Numbered from the stretch's first letter, positions 17,645 to 26,634 are shown. The stretch: DNA of 64,000 nucleotides from Bacillota bacterium (GCA_023429995.1 JAEZCE010000047.1:62001-126000); one strand, 5' to 3'. Program-made: numbers and translations. The notes: generated by a model from the letters alone, not told the origin.

Positions 17645-18579
17645 CCGGTTTTCATGCGGAAATCGGCCATAAGCAGTCTTTCCATGATTCTAGCCAGTTC
17701 CTTCAGAGTAAACCGTCGGGATTGGGCAAAGCTTTTCTCCGCCACATAGGGGTTTATCCCCAACATCGCGGCGAGCATCTTGGCATTCAACCCCTGGTTC
17801 CTCCCCTCATAGGCCGCAGTGATATTCCGGAACTGGCGGGAGAGGGTCGCCAAAATTTTAAGCTCGTTCTCCCCGGCGTTTAATAAATCTTCCAGACGCG
17901 GCAATCCTAGCCGGGGATTTCTATCGGCGACCGCGTCAATCAAACCAAAGATATCCGGTTCGGGAGTTTCCGGAACCAGCCGGTCCAGATCCTCATCGGC
18001 CAGATAAAGGTTTGCTCCCATAAACATTTTGATCTTTTCCAATTCGGTGCGGGTTCGCAGTAAATCCGGACCTAAACGCTGTCCAATTTTGGTTATCTGC
18101 GCCGGGGTTAGTTTGAGCCCCATCTTTTCGGCCCGTTGTTTGGTCCAAACCGGCAAATCTCCCTTGGAAAGTTTATTGCAGTCCACTACGGTAAGGCGTT
18201 TTTGAATCTCCTGGTGAACCTTTTTACGGCCGTCCATTTTTTTGGCGGATACGATAAAATAAACACCGTCGGCCATATTGCCGGTGCCTTTTAAGACCGC
18301 TTCCTCAATACCGGATACCCCGTCTTCCAAGTTATCCAGATAAATAAGGCGGGCGCCTCCCCAAAAAGGGGGAGTCTCCAGATGGCGTATGAGTTCCCCG
18401 GGTTCTACCTCTCCCGCGTCCACTCGCATATAATTAAATGGTTGATCTTCGGGGGAGAGGATTTTATTAAGTACCGACTTCAACAATTCTTCATGAAATA
18501 ACCGCTCTTCTCCCAAAAACAAATAAACCGGCAACAACCGGCCTTCCGTGACCTGCTTCACAAAATCCGCCCGCGTCAT
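17584..18579 (-). CDS. holA: DNA polymerase III delta subunit
   Basis: This protein of about 331 residues is the delta subunit of the clamp loader, opening the sliding clamp for DNA replication. The N-terminal AAA+-like domain shows LLPVYLFLGEERLFHEELL, and family features continue through PPFWGGARLIYLDNLE and the helical C-terminal domain around ILATLSRQFRNITAAY. ATG 18577-18579 has GGTGG 6 nt upstream; a longer frame starting at 18720 would overlap comEC and lacks family similarity. It follows comEA and comEC, the usual Bacillota order, with a stem-loop in the 107-bp gap. Confidence 0.93.
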   Translation of the reverse strand: MTRADFVKQVTEGRLLPVYLFLGEERLFHEELLKSVLNKILSPEDQPFNYMRVDAGEVEPGELIRHLETPPFWGGARLIYLDNLEDGVSGIEEAVLKGTGNMADGVYFIVSAKKMDGRKKVHQEIQKRLTVVDCNKLSKGDLPVWTKQRAEKMGLKLTPAQITKIGQRLGPDLLRTRTELEKIKMFMGANLYLADEDLDRLVPETPEPDIFGLIDAVADRNPRLGLPRLEDLLNAGENELKILATLSRQFRNITAAYEGRNQGLNAKMLAAMLGINPYVAEKSFAQSRRFTLKELARIMERLLMADFRMKTGQREPRLELELTVVEICMGR

Positions 18580-18610
18580 CCAAAGCCACCTTCCACTCTT
18601 TTTAACTTGA

Positions 18611-18646
18611 ATCCGGCAAGTAACCCCACATTTAAACTTGCCGGAT
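18611..18646 (-). other. stem-loop between comEC and holA
   Basis: ATCCGGCAAGT and ACTTGCCGGAT are perfect 11-bp inverted repeats around a 14-nt loop. No U-run follows on the minus strand, so it is more likely an attenuator-like or mRNA-stability hairpin than a full terminator. Confidence 0.5.
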
Positions 18647-18685
18647 CGAGGTTTAATTAAGCCGGAAACCAACAGCACGGTCAGG

Positions 18686-21019
18686 CTATTGATAAGTCGT
18701 AACCGTAAAACCCTTCCCATACAACCGGATGGTTATTTTGCCCTGCCGGTCGGTGCGGTAGAGATCAATCCCCAAGGAATGCAACCGTCGCAGGGTACTG
18801 ACGGTCGGATGCCCAAACCGGTTTCCGGCTCCCGCCGAAATAACTCCCACCTTCGGCTTGACCTGGGAAATAAAACCCAGGGTACTGGCATACTTGCTGC
18901 CATGATGACCGACCTTTAAGACCGAGGCCCGTAAAATGGCCGGATATTTTCGGGCCATTATTGTTTCGCCCTGCTCACTCAGATCTCCTGTTAACAACAA
19001 TTTGTTTTTGCCGTACTGGAGTAAAACCACCAAGGAACAATCATTTTCATCATCCATCCCCGGCAGGTTCAAAACCATTCCGGTCACTTCCGCTCCCAAT
19101 TTGAATTTTTTCCCGCTGAAAACTTTTTCCGACGGCACACGGGCCGCCCTGATCCGTCTTAAAAACCCTTGAACCTCTATCGTGCCGGTATTGACAGGTA
19201 AAAACAATTTCCCGGCCGGGATCTCCTCCAACACTTCGGCTAAGCCGCAGATATGATCGGAGTGTCCGTGGGATGCAATCACCAAATCCAGCTTGGTAAC
19301 CCCAACCGAACGCAAAAATGGAATCACCCTGGAAATGCCTTTGCCCTCATCACCGCCATCCATCAACAAGCTCACCCCATCGGGCGTCCGGATAAACAAG
19401 GCATCTCCTTGTCCGACATCAATGGCTGTAAATTCCAAATACCGGCTTTGACCATGCTGAAAGAAACCGGCCCAGACAATCAAATTGACCAGACATAATG
19501 TTCCTAAGATCACCCATGCCGCATTCCCCAGCCGTTTTTTCGTCAACATATTCGGTTGGGATAGATCGAGAATCAACACCAAGGCTAAATAATAGGCAAT
19601 GATCCAGGGCCAGGGCCAATCCGGGGACCAGGATGCCGCCCAGCTTTGACCGGCCAAAATATGGGCCAGCCACCGGATGACGGTCAGGTTCCAATCGACC
19701 GCAACCAAAATCCAATGAGCCGCTCCGGGCAAAAGTAAAGCCAATCCTTCTCCAAAGAGTCCCCCGATGATCACAAATTCCGCGGGCAGAAAGAATAACA
19801 AATTCGCCAGCGGGCTACACCAGGCGATGAGTTGGAAATAGTGAACGATCAGCGGAGTCACCATCAGTTGCGCTCCGAATGAAACCAGCACGGCCTCCCA
19901 GAGAGGCTTTGCCAACCGGCCCCGGACTGGAAAGCATTCTTTCAGCGCCGGAAAAAGCCAGACCACTCCGAAGGTTGCCAGAAAAGAGAGTTGGAATCCG
20001 ACCTGAAATAAATAGTAGGGATTCCACCCTAGCAACACCACGGCTGCCAAGGCCAGCCGGTTGACTTGATCCTTGGCTTCGGCGCCGATTAGATTCCCGA
20101 CCGCATAAATCACCATCATGATTCCAGCCCGCAACACCGGCGGCCCCATGCCGGTCATCATGATATAAAAACCAACCCCCAGGATCAAGGGTATAATTTG
20201 AATTTTTTTGGGAATTTTGAGGAGTCCCAAAAGCCAGGTCAGGCCGATCACCACAAATCCCACATGCAATCCGGAAACCGACATCAGATGGATCGTCCCG
20301 GTGCGGCGCAATTCATTGGCCAATTTTCTGTCGCCGGCCGCGTCGCTTAAATCATCATTAAAAATCATGCCATGGAGCAACCGCGAATTGACGGGGGATA
20401 AAACCTTTTTCCCGGACCGCATCATCTTATCCCGGATACGCTCCGCCCAAAGATAGGGATGAGGCAACCCCAGGCCTTTTATTAAAATTGGAGGATTTTC
20501 GGCCGACAAATTGCCGGTAATGCCCTGTTGTTCGGGATAATTGGGGAATCTGGTCCGGGGGATGGTAGTGAGCTTGAATTTACCGTAAATTTGAAGCTTG
20601 CGGCCATAGGTGTTTTCGGGCAAAGCGCCACGGTAATATACCATGATTTTGCCGCGAGGACCGTTTCCGGCCCCGGAATCCGTCTGCAACAAAAAGCGCA
20701 CCCCGTGAAGGGCGGCTTCAGTGCGTTGTATCTGGACCCCTGTTACCTTGACCTTTTGCTGATGGTGCGTTTGACTGGTGTGAAACCAGAGGTTATACCG
20801 CTGATGAAACATACTGTACCAAAATCCGCTCAGGCAAAAGATGGCGCTTAGGATCAGCAAGCCTCCGATCCGCCGCTTCAAAACAAAAAAAATCAAAAGG
20901 GCGGTCACCGCTGCCAAAGATAGCAGCAACCACCAGAGCGGGTTTGCATGAATCCATGCGTCGGCTAAAATCCCGGCTATTACGGAAACCAAGACCAAAA
21001 GGCTTTTGATACCGGTCAT
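18686..21019 (-). CDS. comEC: ComEC/Rec2 DNA uptake channel
   Basis: This 777-residue protein combines an N-terminal membrane region with an OB-like extracellular segment, the ComEC competence membrane domain (for example LRRTGTIHLMSVSGLHVGF) and a C-terminal metallo-beta-lactamase-like domain. The last has IDVGQGDALFIRTPDG and the metal motif ASHGHSDHICGL, thought to degrade or process the non-transported DNA strand. It transports single-stranded DNA during transformation. The gene overlaps the end of comEA by 4 bp and precedes holA. Full length and intact motifs suggest the organism can be competent, if pilus genes exist elsewhere. Confidence 0.95.
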   Translation of the reverse strand: MTGIKSLLVLVSVIAGILADAWIHANPLWWLLLSLAAVTALLIFFVLKRRIGGLLILSAIFCLSGFWYSMFHQRYNLWFHTSQTHHQQKVKVTGVQIQRTEAALHGVRFLLQTDSGAGNGPRGKIMVYYRGALPENTYGRKLQIYGKFKLTTIPRTRFPNYPEQQGITGNLSAENPPILIKGLGLPHPYLWAERIRDKMMRSGKKVLSPVNSRLLHGMIFNDDLSDAAGDRKLANELRRTGTIHLMSVSGLHVGFVVIGLTWLLGLLKIPKKIQIIPLILGVGFYIMMTGMGPPVLRAGIMMVIYAVGNLIGAEAKDQVNRLALAAVVLLGWNPYYLFQVGFQLSFLATFGVVWLFPALKECFPVRGRLAKPLWEAVLVSFGAQLMVTPLIVHYFQLIAWCSPLANLLFFLPAEFVIIGGLFGEGLALLLPGAAHWILVAVDWNLTVIRWLAHILAGQSWAASWSPDWPWPWIIAYYLALVLILDLSQPNMLTKKRLGNAAWVILGTLCLVNLIVWAGFFQHGQSRYLEFTAIDVGQGDALFIRTPDGVSLLMDGGDEGKGISRVIPFLRSVGVTKLDLVIASHGHSDHICGLAEVLEEIPAGKLFLPVNTGTIEVQGFLRRIRAARVPSEKVFSGKKFKLGAEVTGMVLNLPGMDDENDCSLVVLLQYGKNKLLLTGDLSEQGETIMARKYPAILRASVLKVGHHGSKYASTLGFISQVKPKVGVISAGAGNRFGHPTVSTLRRLHSLGIDLYRTDRQGKITIRLYGKGFTVTTYQ

Positions 21020-21642
21020 TTGACTACCAAATAGGGACGAAGTTTGTCCAATTTTTTGACCCCAATGCCGTTTACCTTATCCAGATCTTCATAGTTCTTA
21101 AAATTTCCGTTTTTATTGCGGTACTCGACGATTTTGGCCGCCAGAAAAGGTCCGATGCCCGGGACGTTTTCAAGTTGCGCCGGGCTGGCGCTATTGACAT
21201 CAATCGGCCATTTCATCGCCGATGGCAGGGATATTCCCTGAGGTTTTTGGTTGCGGATGGACCGGGATTGGGCTGTTTTTATTTTGGTTTTGCCGCGCCG
21301 CTTATCCACTACTTCCAGCCGTTCGCCTTTCCTCTGGATATAAATCCTTTCCCCATCCTCGACGAATTCGGCTAAATTAACCGATTCCAAATCAGCTTCC
21401 GGAAGGGCTCCGCCCGCTTTTTCGACGGCTTCAAATTTGCGCAGGCCCGGTTTTAGACAAAGCAACCCCGGTTTGGCCACTGCTCCGCGGATATCGACGT
21501 AAATGGAATTAACCGAAATATCATCCTCATATTTTTGGGTTAGGCCCTTATTGCCGCTGATAAACATCAACAACCCGCCGGCAGCCAGAAAAATGAGTAA
21601 TATCAGCGCAGCTATCCGTTGTCTCACCGTTAAGCCGAACAT
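21016..21642 (-). CDS. comEA: ComEA DNA-binding competence protein
   Basis: This protein of about 208 residues binds double-stranded DNA outside the membrane and delivers it to ComEC. An N-terminal membrane anchor (IAALILLIFLAAGGLLMFI) is followed by an SLBB domain (DIRGAVAKPGLLCLKPG) and two helix-hairpin-helix motifs (LENVPGIGPFLAAKIVEYR and LDKVNGIGVKKLDKL). ATG 21640-21642 follows GGAGG with 5-nt spacing and is preferred to the upstream TTG at 21654. The end overlaps comEC. Confidence 0.95.
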   Translation of the reverse strand: MFGLTVRQRIAALILLIFLAAGGLLMFISGNKGLTQKYEDDISVNSIYVDIRGAVAKPGLLCLKPGLRKFEAVEKAGGALPEADLESVNLAEFVEDGERIYIQRKGERLEVVDKRRGKTKIKTAQSRSIRNQKPQGISLPSAMKWPIDVNSASPAQLENVPGIGPFLAAKIVEYRNKNGNFKNYEDLDKVNGIGVKKLDKLRPYLVVK

Positions 21643-21738
21643 GATAACCTCCAAAAAACAATTAATTCATTTTGAATTCGGTATTTTCATACAAAATCCT
21701 TCCGGATAATGGAATTATATTGAAAAAACCGTTGAATT

Positions 21739-21763
21739 AAAAAACGGCCCGCAGGCCGTTTTG
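21739..21763 (-). terminator. Rho-independent terminator after OmpA-like gene
   Basis: AAAACGGCC and GGCCGTTTT form a 9-bp stem with a CGCA loop, followed on the minus strand by six T. It ends the OmpA/IPT gene about 35 bp after its stop and separates it from comEA. The A-run on the other side makes it nearly symmetrical. Confidence 0.85.
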
Positions 21764-21795
21764 TTGATTCAAACTATTTTCAATTCATTGCTGTT

Positions 21796-23121
21796 CTATT
21801 TTTTCCCGCCGGATTCGTCAATTCCTTCGAGCCCTTGCACTTTGGTGGGCGGCGCTTCCCAGACCATGACGTCAACTCTCCGGTTTTGCCACCATGAAGA
21901 TTCGGTATGGCCTTTTTTAAGCGGGAATTCTTTCCCATAGGCGTAAATCGTAATTCGTTTCGGAGCAATTCCTTTTTCCAGTAAGTATTTCTTGATAGCG
22001 CTCGCCCTTCTCTCCGATAAATCGAGATTATAACCGGTACTCCCCCGTTCATCGGCATGCCCGCCTAAGAGGATATATAACGCGGAATATTTTTTCAATA
22101 TCGCCAAATCTGCATCCAGAGAAGAAAACTGATCACGGCGCAGCTCGGCTTGATTGAGTTCAAAATAGACTGCTTTCAATGATTTGTTAAGTTCCGGAGA
22201 GTTCGGGGTGAAGCGTTCTACCGTAAACCCCTTCTCTAAAATGGCTTTTTGTCCGGAAGGGCTGGTCACTTCGAGATCATATTGTCCTTCCGGCTTCCCG
22301 GCAATGTCAAAGAAACTGCTTATTTGGGCGGAATCCACCACTTTGGTGTTTAAACCCGGGATTTCGAGCCGGCCATCCCGGCTCAATTTAACGGTACTGC
22401 CGGGTTCAAAATTGCCGCCGTCGATCTTCGTTAAAATCATGCCGTTATTAAAGCCTCTATCCGGGTCAATCCCTTCGATCACCGGTTTCACTTTGATCAC
22501 CGGCTTTGGCAAATCCTCAATACTAAAACCATTGGCCAATATCCCGGAGGCCCCGTCGCCATTAACCACTTTCACATCATAAATTCCGATAACGGCGTCG
22601 TTTAGATTAAATTCGCAGGTAATTAAGGAATCGGAAACCACTGTAACACTAGCGGCCCCGATATTCATTTGCCGGTTGATAAGCATCACCGCCGCCCCGG
22701 TTTTAAAAGAGGCTCCTTTGATCTCCACAATCACCGTAGTGTTATGATAAGCCCGTTTCGGAACAATCTCCCTAACCTTGGGAGCAGGAGCGGTTATCGT
22801 AAAACCGCCTTTCAAGGCGGCCGACTTTATCAGTTTGTTACGGACGACCACGTTCCATTTCCCAACTTGTTGATCTTTCAAATCAAAAGAACAGGCAATT
22901 TTATTGGAAGAAATAACCTGTACATTCCGGCCCTCAATATCTTCCTGACCCTCCATGGTCAATTTAACGGTAAGGTTTTCATCAAACTTTTCCCCATTGA
23001 TCACCACATGAACCAGACCACTGTTTGTCCCACTACCGGGTGAAATTGAAGTAATGATTGGTGTCGGGATGAAAAAAAAGAGTAAAGCGCCGATCATGAT
23101 AATAAGTCCTTTGGAATCCAT
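21796..23121 (-). CDS. IPT/TIG-repeat protein with C-terminal OmpA-like domain
   Basis: This 441-residue exported protein has an N-terminal hydrophobic signal or anchor (LIIMIGALLFFFIPTPIIT), then three IPT/TIG immunoglobulin-like repeats of about 95 residues (ITSISPGSGTNSGLVHVVI, VREIVPKRAYHNTTVIVEI, IEGIDPDRGFNNGMILTKI). The C-terminal OmpA domain has GGHADERGSTGYNLDLSERR and the end WQNRRVDVMVW, which bind peptidoglycan in Pal/OmpA proteins. It would tether an envelope layer to the cell wall and is one marker of a diderm envelope. ATG 23119-23121 follows AGGAG. It is monocistronic with its own terminator. The combination of IPT repeats with OmpA is uncommon. Confidence 0.88.
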   Translation of the reverse strand: MDSKGLIIMIGALLFFFIPTPIITSISPGSGTNSGLVHVVINGEKFDENLTVKLTMEGQEDIEGRNVQVISSNKIACSFDLKDQQVGKWNVVVRNKLIKSAALKGGFTITAPAPKVREIVPKRAYHNTTVIVEIKGASFKTGAAVMLINRQMNIGAASVTVVSDSLITCEFNLNDAVIGIYDVKVVNGDGASGILANGFSIEDLPKPVIKVKPVIEGIDPDRGFNNGMILTKIDGGNFEPGSTVKLSRDGRLEIPGLNTKVVDSAQISSFFDIAGKPEGQYDLEVTSPSGQKAILEKGFTVERFTPNSPELNKSLKAVYFELNQAELRRDQFSSLDADLAILKKYSALYILLGGHADERGSTGYNLDLSERRASAIKKYLLEKGIAPKRITIYAYGKEFPLKKGHTESSWWQNRRVDVMVWEAPPTKVQGLEGIDESGGKK

Positions 23122-23148
23122 AGTACACCAGCTCCTAAATATGTATTG

Positions 23149-23230
23149 AATGTGAATTTGTTACTATTATACTTTAATTTACAAGTATATAAAATAATAT
23201 ATCGCTTGGTAAATCAAGGGAATTCACATT
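23149..23230 (-). promoter_or_regulatory. promoter region of OmpA-like gene flanked by inverted repeats
   Basis: A TATAAT box on the minus strand (23166-23171) lies 45 bp upstream of the OmpA-like gene. The region is bracketed by perfect 10-bp inverted copies, AATGTGAATT (23149-23158) and AATTCACATT (23221-23230). This arrangement could be a pair of operator half-sites; a -35 hexamer is not clear. Confidence 0.4.
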
Positions 23231-23327
23231 TGCCCATATTTAGGCTGCCGCTCTTATTCGAGATCGTTTCCCGTTGATATTCATTTTGTTATTCAAGATC
23301 ATTTGTCATTCATCTTGCCATCTCCAC

Positions 23328-23541
23328 CCAGCGCTTGATAATCTTCCGCCGGGAGTCTGGCTCGTCTATTTCAGGGGCTTTTTATTATTGCCTAAACAAT
23401 CGTCTGAACCAGGATTTAACGGATTTAACTGATTATACGGATTTTAAAATCAGTGCGTCGGTAGATAATTTCGATTTGAAAACGGCGAGGATGAATTTCT
23501 TGATGCCGAGGTCTTTGACGGCGAGTATGGGGAAGGAGGAT
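23328..23541 (-). pseudogene. decayed copy of DUF6809/small-DUF cassette
   Basis: Three pieces match the intact locus downstream in the same order. 23328-23360 matches the inside of the DUF6809-like gene (about 26436-26470). 23364-23456 matches the spacer at 26635-26726 almost base for base. 23488-23541 matches the start of the small DUF gene at 27388-27442, with its ATG changed to ATA. The minus-strand reading of the last piece begins ILAVKDLGIKKFIL compared with MLTDKDLGIKKFIL in the intact gene. It is a deletion-scarred relic; a plus-strand open frame here is a by-product. Confidence 0.7.
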
Positions 23542-23641
23542 TTTTCAAATATCGAACTCAGAATTATTTCCCTTTTTTAGGCATCAGATATATTTAACTT
23601 TAATATCTTCCGGTAAATATTTTGCTAATTCTTCAACCAAT

Positions 23642-24279
23642 TCATATACTTTTTGTAGCAGGTGATGAATTTGCGTTACTTTTTCCACAACATTCAGTAA
23701 TGCGTCGCTTTGCATACCTTATGGCTAACTTAGGATCCCCAAATTGGGTTAACTTTTCAAATATATCTTTGTCATTCTTTTTGTATGGTGGTAATCCCTT
23801 AGTTTTAAAGTTTGGATTTAAATTATCTTTGTAATATTGCCTGAGATTATCGGAATCATAATAACAGAAATGTAGAATAAACCAATATTCAATACATTGG
23901 TTCGACCATGCAACACGATATGTTACATTTTTTTGTGATTTATTAAGACTCAATGCATGCTCCGATACTCTATTAAAAGACTCCGGAGGAAAGCTATCTT
24001 TGTCGTATACACACCTATTTGAGCATTCTTAATTTTATTATCATTAGCATAATTTATTGCATGAGTGATAACCCGCTCTGTATCAGCTCCTACTCCCTCT
24101 ACTTCTATTAACACAAGATTTTTATATAATGAATTATGCTCTATATGTATCTTAAAACCATTAAAGTAATTTGGTTCTGTTTGTTCACCCTCACAAAAAA
24201 TATAAAATTTATTGGTTATCTCCGCTAAGTGTTCAATTTTTCTTTGTTTTTTCCAGTCTTGATTATTCTTGGGACTCAT
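23642..24279 (-). pseudogene. RloB/AbiLii-like protein, frameshifted
   Basis: The first part (24279-23950) has the RloB start FYIFCEGEQTEPNYF and covers about 100 residues. The frame then breaks near 24015-24030. Reading in another frame restores the family continuation VYDKDSFPPESFNRV, joining to SLNKSQKNVTYRVAWSNQ, CIEYWFILHF and the C-terminus that ends at 23642. A single-base deletion explains the shift. The ATG (24277-24279) has GGAGG 6 nt upstream and lies inside the end of the ATPase gene. RloB-type proteins partner AAA15 ATPases in the AbiL phage-exclusion system and in restriction-associated loci. As read, only a truncated protein would be made; a sequencing error is the alternative. 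Confidence 0.8.
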
Positions 24280-25513
24280 ATTGTTCCTCCCAATTAATCA
24301 TACGTTTTAAATATGGATCAGCACCATATCTTCCTTCCAAATATTGTTTTCCATACTTTTCATCTTTACGTGGTTGCTTACCATTGTCTTTCTTAAATTC
24401 AACCAACGAATAAAGTTGTGACGATTGATTTCCATTTTTGGCAACAAACCAAATCTCATCACGCCTAAATAACTCTGAGTTCATTGTCATCAGATCATGT
24501 GAAGTAAAAATCAGTTGCGCACCCTTTTTATTTTTTTTCGAGTTTCGATATAGCTCTATAATATATTCTAATAGTTTAGGATGAAGTTTTGAATCCAGCT
24601 CATCCACAACCAAGGTTGAACCTGTAAGCAAACTATATAAAATATCCGGTAACAATCCAAACAATTTAATCGTCCCTCTAGATTCTTCCGATAATTCCAG
24701 TTCTTTTTCTAAATTATTTACAATATGTTTAGTATAAACTTTTACTCTGTCATCTTTTTCATCTTCAATTCTAAAATCCGTGACATCGATATCCATTTCC
24801 TTAATCATTTGTAATAACAATTTCTTATCATTTTTTGATTTCAAAATGAATATTTTATTTTCAATTTGTGGATCTCCATAATTTATGATTTCTATTCCAT
24901 TTTCAAACCATTTTAAAGCATCAGAGATTATGTTCATTTCTTTATGTAAAATTCCGAAGTAGGACAATAATGGTAATGTATCAGTTACTTGAGAAATACT
25001 AATATTCTCAAAAATGGTTTTGTTTAGCGTTATCTCAGGATCTGCTTTTGCTTTCCTCTGAAATATCTCTATTATTCTTGTCTCATTCAAATTACGCATA
25101 AACAAACTCTCAAAGACAACTACCTCATCTTTAATCGAAAGATCATACTTATATTCTGCTTGTTTAGTTCTATAAAAAAGCTCATATTCTGTAGGTTGCC
25201 CGATTGTTGTTAAATTAAATTTGAAAGGAGTAATATCTTCTTTTCGCTTCAGCAACTCTGAACAATCTTTTTTATTGCAAGCAGCACAAATAGGTCTCTT
25301 TACTTTCGATAGAAGACTATAAAGAGCCGATATCATATTAGTTTTACCACTTCCGTTGGGACCGTAAATAGCCGCTAACGGTAAATACTCTTCATCATCC
25401 TTTGGATTAATTATGATATTTTCTTTATGCTCGGTAATATTGGTTGCTTGTAAATCAAGCGTTGCTTCTTCTTGAAAACTCTTAAAGTTCTTGACAGAAA
25501 ACTGGCATAACAT
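24263..25513 (-). CDS. AAA15-family ATPase (RloA/AbiLi-like)
   Basis: This 416-residue OLD/SMC-like ATPase has Walker A GPNGSGKTNM at about residues 51-60, Walker B LVVDELDSKLHP and the ensuing FTSHDLMTM switch segment. An unusual Cys cluster, CAACNKKDC, occurs at about residues 76-84 and may bind metal. It overlaps the rloB start by 17 bp, so the two form an operon of the AbiL / RloAB type, a phage-defence pair in which the ATPase is thought to sense and the RloB partner to act. The gene is AT-rich relative to the flanking housekeeping genes, consistent with transfer. Substrate or trigger unknown. Confidence 0.88.
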   Translation of the reverse strand: MLCQFSVKNFKSFQEEATLDLQATNITEHKENIIINPKDDEEYLPLAAIYGPNGSGKTNMISALYSLLSKVKRPICAACNKKDCSELLKRKEDITPFKFNLTTIGQPTEYELFYRTKQAEYKYDLSIKDEVVVFESLFMRNLNETRIIEIFQRKAKADPEITLNKTIFENISISQVTDTLPLLSYFGILHKEMNIISDALKWFENGIEIINYGDPQIENKIFILKSKNDKKLLLQMIKEMDIDVTDFRIEDEKDDRVKVYTKHIVNNLEKELELSEESRGTIKLFGLLPDILYSLLTGSTLVVDELDSKLHPKLLEYIIELYRNSKKNKKGAQLIFTSHDLMTMNSELFRRDEIWFVAKNGNQSSQLYSLVEFKKDNGKQPRKDEKYGKQYLEGRYGADPYLKRMINWEEQYESQE

Positions 25514-25628
25514 AGTACCACCTCGTTGTGAGTTTATTTCACAGTATTATTTTTAAGTATACCAGATTCTATTAAAAAAATACTTTTTTGTGAGAATTTT
25601 TCTCACTTTTTTATTTAACAAGTTTAAC

Positions 25629-25858
25629 TCATCGTGAGCGGCAAATCTGATCAAAGCAGTTATTGACATACTCGTTCAACAGCATACCATCTTCCGGGGA
25701 AAATTTGGCTGCAGCCAGTTTCAGCAGTTCACCGTAGCGCTGCGCGCGCCCTCGCTCCGTTGCTTATATTCGGGGTCGTTTTGGACAATCTCCTGATCGA
25801 TCTGGGCGAGCCGGTCGAGAATGAATTTTTGGATGCTGAGGTCTTTGTCGGTGAGCAT
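25629..25858 (-). pseudogene. frameshifted paralogue of small DUF gene (27124-27429)
   Basis: The frame begins MLTDKDLSIQKFILDRLAQ and stays open to about residue 39 (EGAR). The similarity then continues in another frame as RYGELLKLAAAKFSPEDGML and ends CFDQICRSR before a stop at 25629. The intact paralogue reads LLELAAAKLPLEDKALL and FAQICRRDEM at the same places. The total length of 230 bp is not a multiple of three, confirming a frameshift, and the C-terminal third is also lost. The start retains AGGAGG. It lies downstream of a copy of the structured repeat, like the intact gene. Confidence 0.8.
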
Positions 25859-25900
25859 GGGGTAATACCTCCTAAAAAAGTCTTTCTTTCTTTATATTGG

Positions 25901-26223
25901 AGATTAAATGAATGCCGATTTTGATGGCCCACGGATTTCACCGGCTGAGTTCCTTTTGGAGCGGCCCAAAAGGAACCAAAAGGCCGCCGAAACCTACGGA
26001 TTTCGGTCTTCCCTTTATTCATCCAGGGTTTTTTGAACGCCTTCGCCATCCTGGCCTTTCGACTGGCAACTGAGCAAAGGCTTCCGATGGCAACCGCTAT
26101 TTTACATCCATGTAAAGAAGCGGTGCCTGCCTTCCTCCTTAAAGGCAGAAAATCTTTGTATGTTGAAATATAAGCCGAAATCATTGGCTTAAAACCTTGA
26201 AATAAAAAACCAAATGCGTTGTT
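25901..26223. repeat. structured repeat element, copy B
   Basis: About 323 nt with close similarity to 27471-27815. Stem 1: GTTCCTTTTGG (25949-25959) with CCAAAAGGAAC (25966-25976), loop AGCGGC. Stem 2: CCGAAACC with GGATTTCGG. Stem 3: ACCGCT and AGCGGT outside TTTACAT and ATGTAAA (26093-26124). Stem 4: CTGCCTT (26127-26133) with AAGGCAG (26142-26148), loop CCTCCTTA. Stems 1 and 4 differ from the other copy by compensatory changes while loops are unchanged, the sign of a selected structure. It sits between a symE remnant and the broken DUF gene. Coding function is rejected because open frames across it are not conserved. Which strand is transcribed is unknown. Confidence 0.75.
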
Positions 26224-26280
26224 TCACTTTTTATTTTTGTCCACCATCAACAGCAAACACCCTGAAATAATTTCATTCAT
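26224..26280 (-). pseudogene. SymE-like gene remnant (C-terminal 18 codons)
   Basis: The minus strand reads MNEIISGCLLLMVDKNKK and then a stop. The final 13 residues SGCLLLMVDKNKK are identical to the end of the SymE-like protein encoded at 27816-27989. The 5' two-thirds of the gene is gone. By chance or selection the fragment still has an ATG and an open frame. It marks copy B of the symE / structured element / DUF cassette. Confidence 0.7.
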
Positions 26281-26305
26281 CTTCTCATTTCCGACATCAG
26301 ACTTT

Positions 26306-26590
26306 TTATTCAACCAGCTCTCCCTTATTGCCCAGCACCTCCAACATGATTAGCGCACCAAGCTTGAAACCATATTCAAAGGAAGCATATGCTTCCATCA
26401 CACTGGAGTCGCAACTCAAATTCAAAAGTTCTGCCAGCGTTTGATAATCTTCAGCCGGGAGTTTAGCTTGCAACTTTTGCTTGAGGCCGGATATTTTTTG
26501 GTTTAAGGGGCGGTATCCGGGGTCGTGGGGAACAATCCGTTCGAAGGGGAAGAAATGGCCGTAAAATAATTCTTCCAGAATGGATTTCAT
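26306..26590 (-). CDS. DUF6809-like small protein
   Basis: This 94-residue protein begins MKSILEELFYGHFFPFER and ends with the pattern EYGFKLGALIMLEVLG, both characteristic of the DUF6809 family of small Bacillota proteins of unknown function. The middle (YQTLAELLNLSCDSSVM) is predicted helical. ATG 26588-26590 follows AAGAAGG. It lies upstream of a symE remnant and belongs to the same duplicated neighbourhood as the small DUF at 27124-27429, to which its layout is similar. No transmembrane segment or catalytic motif is seen; function unknown. Confidence 0.7.
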   Translation of the reverse strand: MKSILEELFYGHFFPFERIVPHDPGYRPLNQKISGLKQKLQAKLPAEDYQTLAELLNLSCDSSVMEAYASFEYGFKLGALIMLEVLGNKGELVE

Positions 26591-26634
26591 GGGACATGCC
26601 TTCTTTCTAGCCCCTACTCTCTCCCAATTTCGGG

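Noticed and set aside
23335..23580. Plus-strand 81-codon frame
   Set aside because: Its whole length is explained by the decayed cassette on the opposite strand.
25729..26184. 151-codon minus-strand open frame across structured copy B
   Set aside because: It crosses the hairpins and the frameshifted DUF gene in another frame, and its amino acid sequence is not kept in copy A.
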